Source: Rhizobiales bacterium 65-9
Lineage (GTDB): Bacteria > Pseudomonadota > Alphaproteobacteria > Rhizobiales > Beijerinckiaceae
DNA length: 63,678 nucleotides
NCBI GenBank assembly: GCA_001899525.1
Contig: MKVY01000032.1
Coordinates: 1 to 63,678, forward strand
Reading direction: 5' to 3'
In this document: piece by piece, positions 9,083 through 16,656 of the stretch
How the letters are laid out: each line of letters opens with the position of its first letter
Numbering within the stretch: position 1 is the first letter of the stretch
Program-made: the position numbers and the translations under genes
The notes under the pieces: generated by a model
The model's database searches: none
What the model was told of the DNA's origin: nothing
The model's input: the letters and a program-made list of their open reading frames with translations, nothing else

Positions 9083-9247
9083 ATGGCGACTCAAGGGATG
9101 CGAGCCGGACTGACCGGGAAATTACTGTTTGCCAAAGCTGCTAAGGCGCTTTCAGACCCCGCTAGGTTTTTAGAAGCGCAGCAGAAGGCGAACAATCTGG
9201 CGCGCAACAAGTTGTCATTGGACGACGTGCCCACAGCATCCGAATAG
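9083..9247 (+). CDS. small hypothetical protein, 54 residues
   Basis: A 54-residue reading frame (begins MATQGMRAGLTGK, ends LDDVPTASE) that starts 21 bases after the FAH gene in the same reading frame. It is basic in its middle (KANNLARNKLSL). I see no clear ribosome-binding site and recognise no family. It could be a real small gene at the operon end, a remnant of a gene tail, or chance. The rest of 9062-9458 shows nothing I can support. Confidence 0.2.
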   Translation: MATQGMRAGLTGKLLFAKAAKALSDPARFLEAQQKANNLARNKLSLDDVPTASE

Positions 9248-9458
9248 ATGCAAAAGGCATAGCGCGGCTGGATGAAATATGGTCCTGCCGTTTGAAATTT
9301 TTCGCTATACACGTGGGTGTGTTGTCTTCGCGGCCGCCAGATTTGAAAACGAGATTATCGTTGCCGTTACGGAGTGATCTAATCTGTTGTAATTCGTCAG
9401 GCTCACTGAGATATTTTGGTTTGCTAGCGACGATTTGGAGTCGCCAGCTTCAGGAGCG

Positions 9459-9635
9459 TTATTTCGGCACCTTGAATATTGCGAGCCGAGTGCGTCCTAC
9501 GTTTATTGTTTCGACGAGAGTACCGACAAACACACGTTTGGTGCCTTTTGTTGTAGCTAGTCGCCAGCCGTGCCCCTTCGTCATTTTGCTTCCCTTCTCG
9601 GCGCGTATGCTCTTAACGATAACGTCCCTTGCCAT
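9459..9635 (-). CDS. small basic hypothetical protein, 58 residues
   Basis: A compact Lys/Arg-rich protein beginning MARDVIVKSIRAEKGSK and ending RTRLAIFKVPK. GAGAGACC lies about 8 bases ahead of the ATG at 9635; a longer frame extends upstream to 9683 without a better site. The pattern of alternating hydrophobic and basic residues suggests a small beta-rich nucleic-acid-binding protein, but I recognise no family. It lies at the left side of the putative integrated element and on the same strand as its left gene group. It could belong to the element. Confidence 0.4.
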   Translation of the reverse strand: MARDVIVKSIRAEKGSKMTKGHGWRLATTKGTKRVFVGTLVETINVGRTRLAIFKVPK

Positions 9636-9875
9636 AAGTTTGGTCTCTCTATTTGCAAGCAATGTCGCGCTGCATCTTTGCATGATGATAAGAGAGCAGG
9701 AATCGTGTCCTGTGGAAAAGTTGGTAGCGGCTCGCTAAATCCGCCAATGCAAAGGGTGCGAGCCTTCGCGATCAATCAGGAGATTATGGGCTCTAAATAT
9801 TTTGGTTGTGATCCAATATTATCAGTGCCGCTGCGACTGAAGTCGTTCTTTAAAGCCGACGATAATCTCGAGCTT

Positions 9876-10871
9876 TTAGTGATTAACAAATACGCCTCGT
9901 GAGCGCAGTGCAGCCCGATAGGCGGCTTTGATAGCTTCACATTCTTCATTGGCGGTGGATCGAATTTTCTCGCCCAGATGGGCGACATGGTCAGGGTTAT
10001 ATTGTTCCATCAGGGCCAGATAGGAGGCTGTGATGTCGTCGATCGTGGCGGCGGGCTCGACATTCAGCACTGCGGGCCAAGCGTCATCGTAGTAGGCCTG
10101 CTCGTCGAAGTCTCCGGCTTGGTCGATTTCGTCCTCGTTCTCGACCTCGACACTGGGACTCTCCAGTGCGACAGGGCCGTTGAGGACCGCTTGGAAGGCA
10201 TCTTCGAATTCTTCCTGCGCGCCGACCGAGAACAGATAGAAGTCCAGGTCGAATTTCCCGATCTGGAGCGTCAGCCCTTTGCGGCGTACGCGATACATCT
10301 CCTGGTTGTCCTTGAACCGCCAATCGCGCTCACCGTTCTTGGTGGCATATTGCCAGACCGATCCGACGACCTCATCATCCGGCCGGTCGTCTTCGACGAT
10401 GGCGTCGTACTTGAACTCGACCATCGTAATATCGGCGGTGTTGCCGGAAAGCGTATTGTCACCGCACTTGAGCCAATAGGTCTTGTTGGTGGCGATAAAT
10501 CTGGATGAATCACATTTGACGTAGAGGAACGGTTTCTTCGCGCGGATGCCTCTCGTCGACCTTTTGAACTTGATCTTGGTGGCATGCTCGTCCGAAGACG
10601 CCTCGGACCTCTTGTGGACGTTGGCGTAGGCGAGCTCCGCCTTGGCGAGCGCTTTGCCGGCTTTGAGATACTCCGGCTTGACCTCGGAAAAGGTCTCCTC
10701 GGGAAGCCTATAGCGGCCGTATATCCGTTGAATGACGAGCGCGGCAATGATGAGGCCGAAGCCGAACAGGGGCGCGACCCAAAGGAGATAGAGTGTAAGC
10801 GGAACGAGGAGGATCGTGGACGCGGCCGCGTATGCTCGGAACGCGAGCACGCGAAAGAGAGGGCTGCTCAT
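9876..10871 (-). CDS. membrane-anchored protein with C-terminal degenerate J-domain
   Basis: A 331-residue protein. Two hydrophobic segments occupy residues about 12-48, then comes a soluble region. Residues about 264-322 have the layout of a DnaJ J-domain: a WPAVLNVEP-type helix I, DDITASYLALMEQYNPD (helix II and loop), then CEAIKAAYRAAL (helix IV). The canonical HPD is NPD at 292-294. HPD is what stimulates Hsp70 ATPase in true J-proteins, so chaperone activity is doubtful. The region between has no recognised fold, with an acidic patch at about 237-258. It is the left outer gene of the element's minus-strand set. Confidence 0.65.
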   Translation of the reverse strand: MSSPLFRVLAFRAYAAASTILLVPLTLYLLWVAPLFGFGLIIAALVIQRIYGRYRLPEETFSEVKPEYLKAGKALAKAELAYANVHKRSEASSDEHATKIKFKRSTRGIRAKKPFLYVKCDSSRFIATNKTYWLKCGDNTLSGNTADITMVEFKYDAIVEDDRPDDEVVGSVWQYATKNGERDWRFKDNQEMYRVRRKGLTLQIGKFDLDFYLFSVGAQEEFEDAFQAVLNGPVALESPSVEVENEDEIDQAGDFDEQAYYDDAWPAVLNVEPAATIDDITASYLALMEQYNPDHVAHLGEKIRSTANEECEAIKAAYRAALRSRGVFVNH

Positions 10872-10880
10872 CTGGGGAGC

Positions 10881-11147
10881 TCATTTTTTATGTGGAGGAA
10901 GGAGGATGAAGAAGAGAAAAAGCGAGACGACGACGTAAAAGCCGATGGTGTAGATGACCTGCACGATGCGGTTTCGATAGCGCCGGCCGGTCGCATAGAC
11001 TTGGCCGCGTGGTGGGAACATATATTCCCACCACATGATGACGATGCCTGGAGCGAAGAAGAGCAGCCACGCGATCCAACCGAGGGTGGATCGCTTTTTG
11101 GGAATGCTGCTGTCTTCGTATTGGTCGGGATAGAGCTTGCGCGCCAT
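10881..11147 (-). CDS. small two-helix membrane protein, 88 residues
   Basis: Two hydrophobic segments (about residues 22-42 and 62-84) separated by a basic loop (RGQVYATGRRYRNR), with a charged N-terminus. Positive residues between the helices suggest both termini outside or a hairpin. No family is recognised. It ends 9 bases before the J-domain-like gene, in the same direction, so the two may be cotranscribed and may work together at the membrane. Confidence 0.5.
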   Translation of the reverse strand: MARKLYPDQYEDSSIPKKRSTLGWIAWLLFFAPGIVIMWWEYMFPPRGQVYATGRRYRNRIVQVIYTIGFYVVVSLFLFFILLPPHKK

Positions 11148-11151
11148 ACCC

Positions 11152-11268
11152 CTATTTCTTCTTCACTTTACGAACGTGGCTTCTGACGGTGATCGACCGT
11201 ACTGCGCCCGTCTTCTTATTTTTGATGCGACGGGTCGACTGACGCGTAATTCGCGGAACTTTGACCAT
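11152..11268 (-). CDS. very small Lys/Arg-rich protein, 38 residues
   Basis: MVKVPRITRQSTRR, then a segment ending RSHVRKVKKK. Nearly half the residues are Lys or Arg, which suggests nucleic-acid binding. The ATG at 11268 has GGGGGTG a few bases upstream; a longer in-frame start at 11355 would run back into the inverted-repeat region and is disfavoured. It sits 4 bases before the small membrane protein gene. It is reminiscent in size and charge of DNA-condensing peptides of small phages, but that is only analogy. Confidence 0.4.
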   Translation of the reverse strand: MVKVPRITRQSTRRIKNKKTGAVRSITVRSHVRKVKKK

Positions 11269-11325
11269 TGCTTTCACCCCCAATTGCAGACGCGGTCGTG
11301 CAACCGGCGACCGCTGGTGCCGGGC

Positions 11326-11478
11326 GTTTGACAGCGTGGAAAACCCAAGGGGCAAAACACGCCCTGTCTATTCCCCACTGAGGCGAACGCGAACGTTCAC
11401 CCCTGGCCGAGGCCGGGGTGTTGTATTTGACAGGACGCCCGACAGGGGCGTCCCTTGGATTTTTCAGCGCTGTCAAAC
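11326..11478. repeat. long interrupted inverted repeat with nested hairpins
   Basis: The left arm at 11326-11368 begins GTTTGACAGCG and pairs with 11441-11478, whose reverse complement also begins GTTTGACAGCG and continues to CCAAGGG and CCCTGTC. About 35 of 38 positions match apart from one insertion of about 8 bases. Two further hairpins lie inside: 11398-11420 (CACCCCTGGCC/GGCCGGGGTG) and a perfect 8-bp stem at 11433-11453 (GGACGCCC/GGGCGTCC), the latter followed by TTTTT. The outer and the 11433-11453 pairings compete. It could be a replication origin for the HUH initiator, a structured RNA, or an attenuator. Confidence 0.6.
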
Positions 11479-11608
11479 GCAGTGATCTTTATACGCGGTG
11501 CTCAAGAATCCATCAAGTGGCCCCGCCAAAACCCCTTGAAACAACTCGATAATAAGGGTGGCTGGCGTTCCTAACGGAGGAAAGCTAGCCGCCCAATCCC
11601 GATTTTCG

Positions 11609-12196
11609 CTAGGCAAAGTGCCGTTCCGACCAGGCAAGGACCCCGCGCTGGTCGTCCATCAGGATCCGCTGGACCACGTGCATGTGGTCGTTGCGGATGC
11701 TGGCGGTATCGAGGGCGATCGGCTCGCCGTGCATCTGAAACCGGGCGATGGCGTCCATGAGGAGGGAATGAGCCGATATCAGCGCCGTCGACCGGCAGTT
11801 CGAGATCGCGGCGTGATGGAGGAGCTTATGCTGCGTCTGGAAGTCGATCGAGGCGGTCGAGCAGAGGCCGCCTTGCGCGTTCAGGAAGGCCGAGAAGGTT
11901 CGGCTGGCGAGAACGACCAGATAGTGCCAGTTCTTGTTGCTGTATTGCATGGATCGCTTGAGCGCCATTTGCTCGACGAGCACGAGGAGCTCGCCGATCT
12001 CGTCAGCGTGCGTCTGGTTCGTATAGTCGATCCGCAGCGTGTTCTCCGGTGACCAACTGATAGCGCCGTAGCGCAGCAACCGGTGCCAGGTGCTCCAAAT
12101 CTCGCTATGGGCGAGGTTGTAGCGGACGGCCAGTTCGATCATTCGGTGTTTGAGGCGCCAGGGGCCGGTGAGGGCGTGGAGATCGTTCATATTCAT
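11609..12196 (-). CDS. hypothetical protein, 195 residues
   Basis: A soluble protein with no recognised domain. It begins MNMNDLHALTGPWRLKHR and is rich in His and aromatic residues. GAGG lies about 8 bases upstream of the start at 12196. It is on the minus strand between the peptidase-like gene and the long inverted repeat, in the same direction as its neighbours. No membrane segment or signal peptide is visible. Its role in the putative element is unknown. Confidence 0.55.
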   Translation of the reverse strand: MNMNDLHALTGPWRLKHRMIELAVRYNLAHSEIWSTWHRLLRYGAISWSPENTLRIDYTNQTHADEIGELLVLVEQMALKRSMQYSNKNWHYLVVLASRTFSAFLNAQGGLCSTASIDFQTQHKLLHHAAISNCRSTALISAHSLLMDAIARFQMHGEPIALDTASIRNDHMHVVQRILMDDQRGVLAWSERHFA

Positions 12197-12282
12197 GGAG
12201 GTATCCTCGAGTTTGGAGGCTGAAGGCCTTCGGCGCGAGAAGGCAGTCGCGCGGAAGAAGCGGGCGAACCGATCGTTGAGGC

Positions 12283-12879
12283 TTATGAGGCGGATTTGTC
12301 GGCCAGCGGCGGCGAGGCCGAGCTCGAGGGCTCCGGCTCGTCGTCAACCATCTGAACGATCCGGAAATAACTGGGCAGCAGACGGGTCTTGAAATTATCC
12401 CGCTTCAGACTGCACCGGTCGCGCGTCAGGTCGCCCAATCCTGCCGAGTCGAGCAGGCGAATGCGGTGCTTCCCGACCTTGTAGGCAACGGTCCAGTGCT
12501 TACTGTCGAGAAGTTCGACGCGCAGGATCGCCACGCTCGACTTATCCATGCTCTCACGGAGTCTGGAGAAGACTTCGGATACCGAAGCGCTTCGTCGTCT
12601 GCGGAGCCGATGGTGGGTGAGATATTCGTAGCGGCGTTTGAGAAAGCCTCCGGCCAGATCGAGCAGAAAGTCGATGTCATCGCCGTTGAGACCGGCCCAA
12701 AGGTGATCGATAGAGAGCTGTCGCTTGGAGGCGATGCCGTGAAGCATCGCCTGAAACAGAATGTTCTTGTCGGATACGGTCATGTCTGGGGAGAGGGCAG
12801 ATACCGCGTTGAGGACGGCGTAGGCGCCACAAAGGCGATCGCAGGCGCCCTGCCGCATGGGCTTGATCTGTGTTTTCAA
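12283..12879 (-). CDS. papain/C39-like cysteine peptidase candidate
   Basis: A 198-residue protein with a catalytic-looking layout. Residues 10-24 read QGACDRLCGAYAVLN, giving Gln10 (possible oxyanion) and Cys17. KHWTVAY gives His128 and RLLDSAG gives Asp144. This Gln-Cys-His-Asp order is that of papain-like and C39-like folds, and the start of the Cys helix (LCGxYAxxNA) is typical. A TTG start at 12879 is favoured by GGAG about 8 bases upstream; an ATG lies seven codons later. The C-terminus is Ser/Pro-rich. No substrate is obvious nearby. Deubiquitinase-like or effector activity is possible, but the assignment rests on motifs alone. Confidence 0.6.
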   Translation of the reverse strand: MKTQIKPMRQGACDRLCGAYAVLNAVSALSPDMTVSDKNILFQAMLHGIASKRQLSIDHLWAGLNGDDIDFLLDLAGGFLKRRYEYLTHHRLRRRRSASVSEVFSRLRESMDKSSVAILRVELLDSKHWTVAYKVGKHRIRLLDSAGLGDLTRDRCSLKRDNFKTRLLPSYFRIVQMVDDEPEPSSSASPPLADKSAS

Positions 12880-12912
12880 GGAAGAACTCCGGTGTTTTGG
12901 AAGGGCAGGGCG

Positions 12913-13242
12913 TCAGTATTCGTCGGCGCGCATGATGGTCATGACGCGCACCGTGACGGTGGGATCACCGGGGTCGGGCGAGGCGAATTGGCCGGAGAGG
13001 TCGTAGGTGTCGATCTTGAAGAAGAAGTCGGTCCCATCCACCTCTAGGGCGCCAAAGTCGTGTTCCTCATAGGGATCGTTTGACGCGTCGAAATCGGTGA
13101 ATGTGGCGACGGCCGTATCGAGCTTAAGAATGGTGGCAGCGGGTAAGGCGGCGACGCCGGAGGTGATCACGACTTTGCCGCCCTTGCGGTGAATGCGCAG
13201 CTCATCATTGAGTGCGCGTATGCGTTCTCGCGCCGAGGTCAT
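12913..13242 (-). CDS. DUF3768 family protein
   Basis: A 109-residue protein matching DUF3768. It shows the family's RIRALNDELR start, GGKVVITSGVAAL, the NDPYEEHDFG block, FFFKIDTYD, SPDPGDP and the terminal RVMTIMRADEY. DUF3768 proteins are common on conjugative plasmids and integrative elements of alphaproteobacteria; their function is unknown. GGAG lies about 8 bases before the ATG. It sits between the recombinase gene and the peptidase-like gene, supporting the view that this block is a mobile element. Confidence 0.88.
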   Translation of the reverse strand: MTSARERIRALNDELRIHRKGGKVVITSGVAALPAATILKLDTAVATFTDFDASNDPYEEHDFGALEVDGTDFFFKIDTYDLSGQFASPDPGDPTVTVRVMTIMRADEY

Positions 13243-13308
13243 CAGCGTTCTCCAAAAGGTTCGATTGTGGGAAAGGTGGTGCGCCTGGCTCTCAGGAGCC
13301 GGCGAGGG

Positions 13309-13887
13309 TCAGATCAGCGCAACGAGGCGGCGCTGAATCTTGGTGTCGCCATCGATATACCGCTGGGTCGTTTCGATGGATTGATGGCCGGCAAGAAGCT
13401 GGACATCGCGCAGGCTGCCGCCGGTCCGCGCCAATTGGCGCGCGGCGGCGGTGATGAAAGTGCGTCGTCCGGAATGGGAAGAGCAGCCGGCGTAACCCAA
13501 TGCGCTGAACATCACGGCGAACCAATTGACGAGGCTGGTGGGGCGCATCGTGCCGCCTCGTTTAGAGACGATAACGGGGCCTTCCATATTCTCGGTACAT
13601 CGCTGTAGCCGCCTTAGGGCTGCGCGCAGGACCGGGTGGACGGGAATACGCCGCCCGCCGCGCTTCTTGGCGATGCGGTCGTGGACTTCGAGAATTTTGG
13701 CGATTTGTCCATGTCCATCGATGACCATGGGCCAGGTCAAACGGGCCATCTCGCAGGCGCGCAGACCGGCTTTTGCCGAGAGGAGGACCAGGACAATATC
13801 CCGATCTGGGGTCGAGGATCGCCTAGCATAGGCAATCATGTGACGTAGCATGCCAGCCGTAATGGGCTGGGCTTGGCGTCCCGCCAT
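13309..13887 (-). CDS. short tyrosine recombinase (phage integrase family)
   Basis: A 192-residue catalytic-domain-only integrase. The catalytic set is visible: Arg43 (GLRACEMARL), a Lys in the KKRGGRR hairpin near residue 75, His138 and Arg141 (SSHSGRRTFIT), His168 (LLAGHQS) and Tyr177 (TTQRYIDG). There is no N-terminal SAM-like or arm-binding domain, as in a group of short rhizobial integrases. GGAG lies 6 bases before the start. Upstream (13888-14792) is a repeat-rich noncoding region that could include its site. It likely integrates, excises or resolves the surrounding element. Confidence 0.9.
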   Translation of the reverse strand: MAGRQAQPITAGMLRHMIAYARRSSTPDRDIVLVLLSAKAGLRACEMARLTWPMVIDGHGQIAKILEVHDRIAKKRGGRRIPVHPVLRAALRRLQRCTENMEGPVIVSKRGGTMRPTSLVNWFAVMFSALGYAGCSSHSGRRTFITAAARQLARTGGSLRDVQLLAGHQSIETTQRYIDGDTKIQRRLVALI

Positions 13888-14343
13888 TGGAGTCTCCGGA
13901 TTTGAGGGAAAGAGGACAGATTCCGAGCGGCCGAAGGATCGAATTTTCGGCGGACCGGAAGCGCCCTAAGGTCAATATATCCAGGAAATCAATGGGTTGC
14001 CAGGGCCATTCTGGGCTAAAAATGAGCCCATTTTGGCAGATTTGGGAGCCAAAAAGGCGCTGGAGCCGCTGGAGCGAAATTTAGCCGTCCGAGGGCGGCC
14101 TCAAGGCCAACGAGGGCTTTGCGGCCATTGGACTGAGTTGGGAAAGCCTGACTGGCGAAGCCGATATGGCGGCGTTGGTAGATGTCGATTTGGGATCGGC
14201 ATCTCGTCGGCGTCGATATGAGCTGCGAGCATTTAATGTGATCGAGACCGCTCGACCGTCGTGCGATCTGCTCACTCGAGCACCAGGTTCCGAGAATGTC
14301 GTTGCGTCGCCGTAGCTCACCAAGACAATGCATGCGAGCGATC

Positions 14344-14459
14344 ATCGAGACGACGCGACGACCACCGTTTGGGGGAGGGAGCCGAAGCCAGGTCCAAAGC
14401 GAGCTGGCTAAGGGTATGAGCGGGGTGCGACCACAAGCATGTCGTCGCGTCGTCTCGAT
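14344..14459. repeat. 19-bp inverted repeats flanking 78 bp, plus a third partial copy
   Basis: ATCGAGACGACGCGACGAC at 14344-14362 is repeated perfectly in inverse orientation at 14441-14459. The inner part CGACGCGACGAC recurs as a direct copy at 14512-14523. A weaker inverse copy (GTCGTTGCGTCGCC) lies at about 14299-14312. Spaced copies like these suggest binding sites for an initiator, a recombinase accessory factor or a repressor. Confidence 0.65.
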
Positions 14460-14651
14460 ATGCAACGAAGCCTGTGTGCGGATTCGCGCATATCACACAC
14501 ATGGTTGGCGGCGACGCGACGACGGCTGCTTCGGGGCCGAGCAACGAGACGGAAAACGGTCTGATAAAGCGCCGCCTAGTGTTACACTCCCCAACCCATT
14601 ATTTGCGAGCAAAAGACCAAAACCAGCCGTAAAACGGCATCTAAGAGGCCG

Positions 14652-14671
14652 TTGATCAGAATTCTGATCAA
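14652..14671. promoter_or_regulatory. 20-bp perfect palindrome
   Basis: TTGATCAGAATTCTGATCAA is perfectly self-complementary with no spacer. It lies about 120 bp beyond the end of the 285-residue minus-strand gene and 765 bp ahead of the recombinase start. A dimeric regulator site is plausible; a true palindrome with no loop is unlikely to be a terminator. Confidence 0.5.
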
Positions 14672-14792
14672 AATCTCGAAGACAACAAGCAATCCACTCT
14701 TGCCCAGAATTATTACCATGCCAATCGGCTCGATCGTTTACGTCGTCGCGAACGGGCAAAACAATTCCGACAACAATCGCGACCTGGCTCTC

Positions 14793-15650
14793 TCAGCGCC
14801 CCTTTCTAGCTTTTGGTTTAGCCTTCGAGCGTCTGCTTTTAATCTGGTATTTCCGCTTCCGGTCTTCCTTCTCCTTATCGGCGATCATCCGAGGAGGGAC
14901 GAGAGGTTCCAAATCGCCAAATAAATCCCGAAGCACTTTCTCATCTAAACTCCTCGGCCAAACGGTTAGAGCCCAACGCAGATAGCGGAAATAGTTTTCA
15001 ATCTTAACGTTATCTAGTTGTAGCTCGCCTGCCGCCTTCGAGAAGAGATCGAGGGGTAGCGGTTCGGAATATATGCTCTCGTTCTTTCCCTTAATCTCGT
15101 GGGGGAAGCCGTCGATAAATGGTAAGCCCGCTTCTCGGGCAGCCCAAACGAACGGCATCTGGGAGTACCAGCTTTTCTTAGCCTCCTTGGCCTCGCGAGT
15201 ATTGCCAATTTGGCCGCCGCCGGAATCTCTAAGAGCCCGCTCGAACGATTTCTCTTTCGCCCCTATGTACAAAAGGCGCATGTACGCTTCCGTCAGCTTC
15301 GCCAAAGCCAGCAGATATTTCTCTTCCCATTGTTTACTGATGACGTAATTGAGCGACCATCGTGCCAATCTCTTGTGGCGCCTGACGAGATCCGAGACCA
15401 CCTTCCTTTGCGTCGGTGCCTGCTTCCCAATTTCAGCTAGCAGCGACTTGCGCTCGTTGATCACGACCGTGCTTTCGTAAATCGTTTTGATCTCCTGAAT
15501 ACTGCGTCTCGCAGTTGCTACGGTGCTCCAAGCCCACAAAATATAAGCAGCCCTCGTGCGCTGCATTGGCGTTGCCGCTGGATCGCGGATTGTGCGGATG
15601 CTCTGCATAACGTCCGGCTTTAACTCGACGTGATACCGTACTGCGCTCAT
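14793..15650 (-). CDS. hypothetical protein with basic C-terminal tail, 285 residues
   Basis: A mostly helical soluble protein. The last about 25 residues are almost entirely Lys and Arg mixed with Ser and Ala (RKRKYQIKSRRSKAKPKARKGR), a likely nucleic-acid-binding tail. The body includes an RRHKRLARWSLNYVISKQWEEKY-type helical stretch and an aromatic-rich segment near residues 225-250. I recognise no family. It starts at 15650, divergent from the HUH initiator gene, with about 100 bp between it and the small ORF at 15758. Confidence 0.55.
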   Translation of the reverse strand: MSAVRYHVELKPDVMQSIRTIRDPAATPMQRTRAAYILWAWSTVATARRSIQEIKTIYESTVVINERKSLLAEIGKQAPTQRKVVSDLVRRHKRLARWSLNYVISKQWEEKYLLALAKLTEAYMRLLYIGAKEKSFERALRDSGGGQIGNTREAKEAKKSWYSQMPFVWAAREAGLPFIDGFPHEIKGKNESIYSEPLPLDLFSKAAGELQLDNVKIENYFRYLRWALTVWPRSLDEKVLRDLFGDLEPLVPPRMIADKEKEDRKRKYQIKSRRSKAKPKARKGR

Positions 15651-15757
15651 TTCGCCCCGATCCCCATCTCAGATTCTCAAAAAATTGGTGCAAAAAAGAG
15701 TTCCATTTTTGTGCAGCCAATTGCGTCAGAACATCACGGTCCCTCGAACGGAGAACC

Positions 15758-15970
15758 GTGACAATGACAGCATACCCGCATTTTATTGGCGAGGCCGCCG
15801 CCGGCCGCCGCGCCCCGATTCCTGTAGATACCCTCCATAAAAAGCAGCGTTGGTTCTGCGCCTCGGTGCCAGCACCCAAGGTTTGCCGTGACGGCAGCCC
15901 GGTCATGGAAGCCCCGAGCAGCAAGCCTCCTCGGCTCGGCCTGCGCCGCTCAGTGGGGGGCCAACCATGA
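15758..15970 (+). CDS. small ORF translationally coupled to the HUH initiator gene, 70 residues
   Basis: A basic, Pro-rich 70-residue frame (begins MTMTAYPHFIGEAAAG) whose TGA overlaps the ATG of the next gene as ATGA. No family is recognised and no strong ribosome-binding site is visible. It may be a leader that couples translation to the initiator gene, or a genuine small element protein. Confidence 0.35.
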   Translation: MTMTAYPHFIGEAAAGRRAPIPVDTLHKKQRWFCASVPAPKVCRDGSPVMEAPSSKPPRLGLRRSVGGQP

Positions 15971-16644
15971 ACTACGTCAAAGAGACTTTCGACGACGTCG
16001 TCCGCTGGAATCGCCAGCGTCGTCGAGCGCTGGCAAGCTGTCTCCGGACGGCCCGCTTGTGCCGTCGGATTGCGCGTTGCCACCGCAATCGGCGTTGTCG
16101 CGAACCTTTCTGCGCCAAGTGCGCACGGATGTATCGTAATGCCGCGACCAAAAACTTCGAGGCGCTCTTGGATGGTCAAGAGCTCGTCGCGGTCACCATT
16201 CTCTTGAAGAAGCTCCAGGCGGGGTATCTCAGCGACTACCTGCCAATCACGGCCAAGCAACGCATGGGCAAGATACTACAGCGTATCGGCTTTACGTGTG
16301 TGGTTGGGGCCGTGGAGGCATCGTGGAAGCCTTTCGATAAGGTTTGGGTGGTCCATGCTCATCTCATCATCGGTAACCCTAAGCCCGACCAAGTTAACGA
16401 GCTCCGGAAACTCGTAAATAGTTGGGAGATCGATGGTGGCTTCCAATGCAAGGAGGTCGATGACGATCGCCGCTCGGCGATCTCGTACGCGAGTAAATTC
16501 TTTACCTATTACAAAGTGGGCCGCTACCGGAAGTTCCCCTTACGCGGCGCGCTTCTGGAGGAATTGGCCCTTTGGCACTCTTCGGGATCATTTGCCGATC
16601 ATCGCGTCATGATCGGTGGCCGTTTCAAAAACCCCTGGAAATAA
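15967..16644 (+). CDS. HUH endonuclease-type replication initiator (rolling-circle Rep-like)
   Basis: A 225-residue protein. An N-terminal Cys cluster (Cys38, Cys44, Cys49, Cys52) resembles the zinc finger that precedes the catalytic domain in many Rep and IS91-like proteins. The metal-binding HUH motif is VHAHLII (His130-Ala-His132). The presumed nucleophile region is SYASKFFTYYKVGRY, with Tyr174 and a Lys three residues on, as in rolling-circle Reps; Tyr181 and Tyr182 are alternatives. It is followed 12 bases later by the DUF927-type ATPase. Nicking and joining of one strand at an origin is inferred. The length is short but fits plasmid Rep proteins. Confidence 0.7.
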   Translation: MNYVKETFDDVVRWNRQRRRALASCLRTARLCRRIARCHRNRRCREPFCAKCARMYRNAATKNFEALLDGQELVAVTILLKKLQAGYLSDYLPITAKQRMGKILQRIGFTCVVGAVEASWKPFDKVWVVHAHLIIGNPKPDQVNELRKLVNSWEIDGGFQCKEVDDDRRSAISYASKFFTYYKVGRYRKFPLRGALLEELALWHSSGSFADHRVMIGGRFKNPWK

Positions 16645-16656
16645 TGGAGAAAAGAC

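Larger units (their letters stand above)
13888..14792. other. 905-bp noncoding region rich in repeats
   Basis: No gene I can support lies here. The region holds a 19-bp perfect inverted repeat pair, a third partial copy of the same sequence, a 20-bp palindrome and a small hairpin (GGGCT/AGCCC near 14015-14031). It lies between the minus-strand recombinase gene and the end of another minus-strand gene. Att, origin and promoter functions are all possible. Confidence 0.5.

Noticed and set aside
15433-16260. 275-residue minus-strand frame over the HUH gene
   Set aside because: It overlaps both the 285-residue gene and the HUH initiator and shows no motif.
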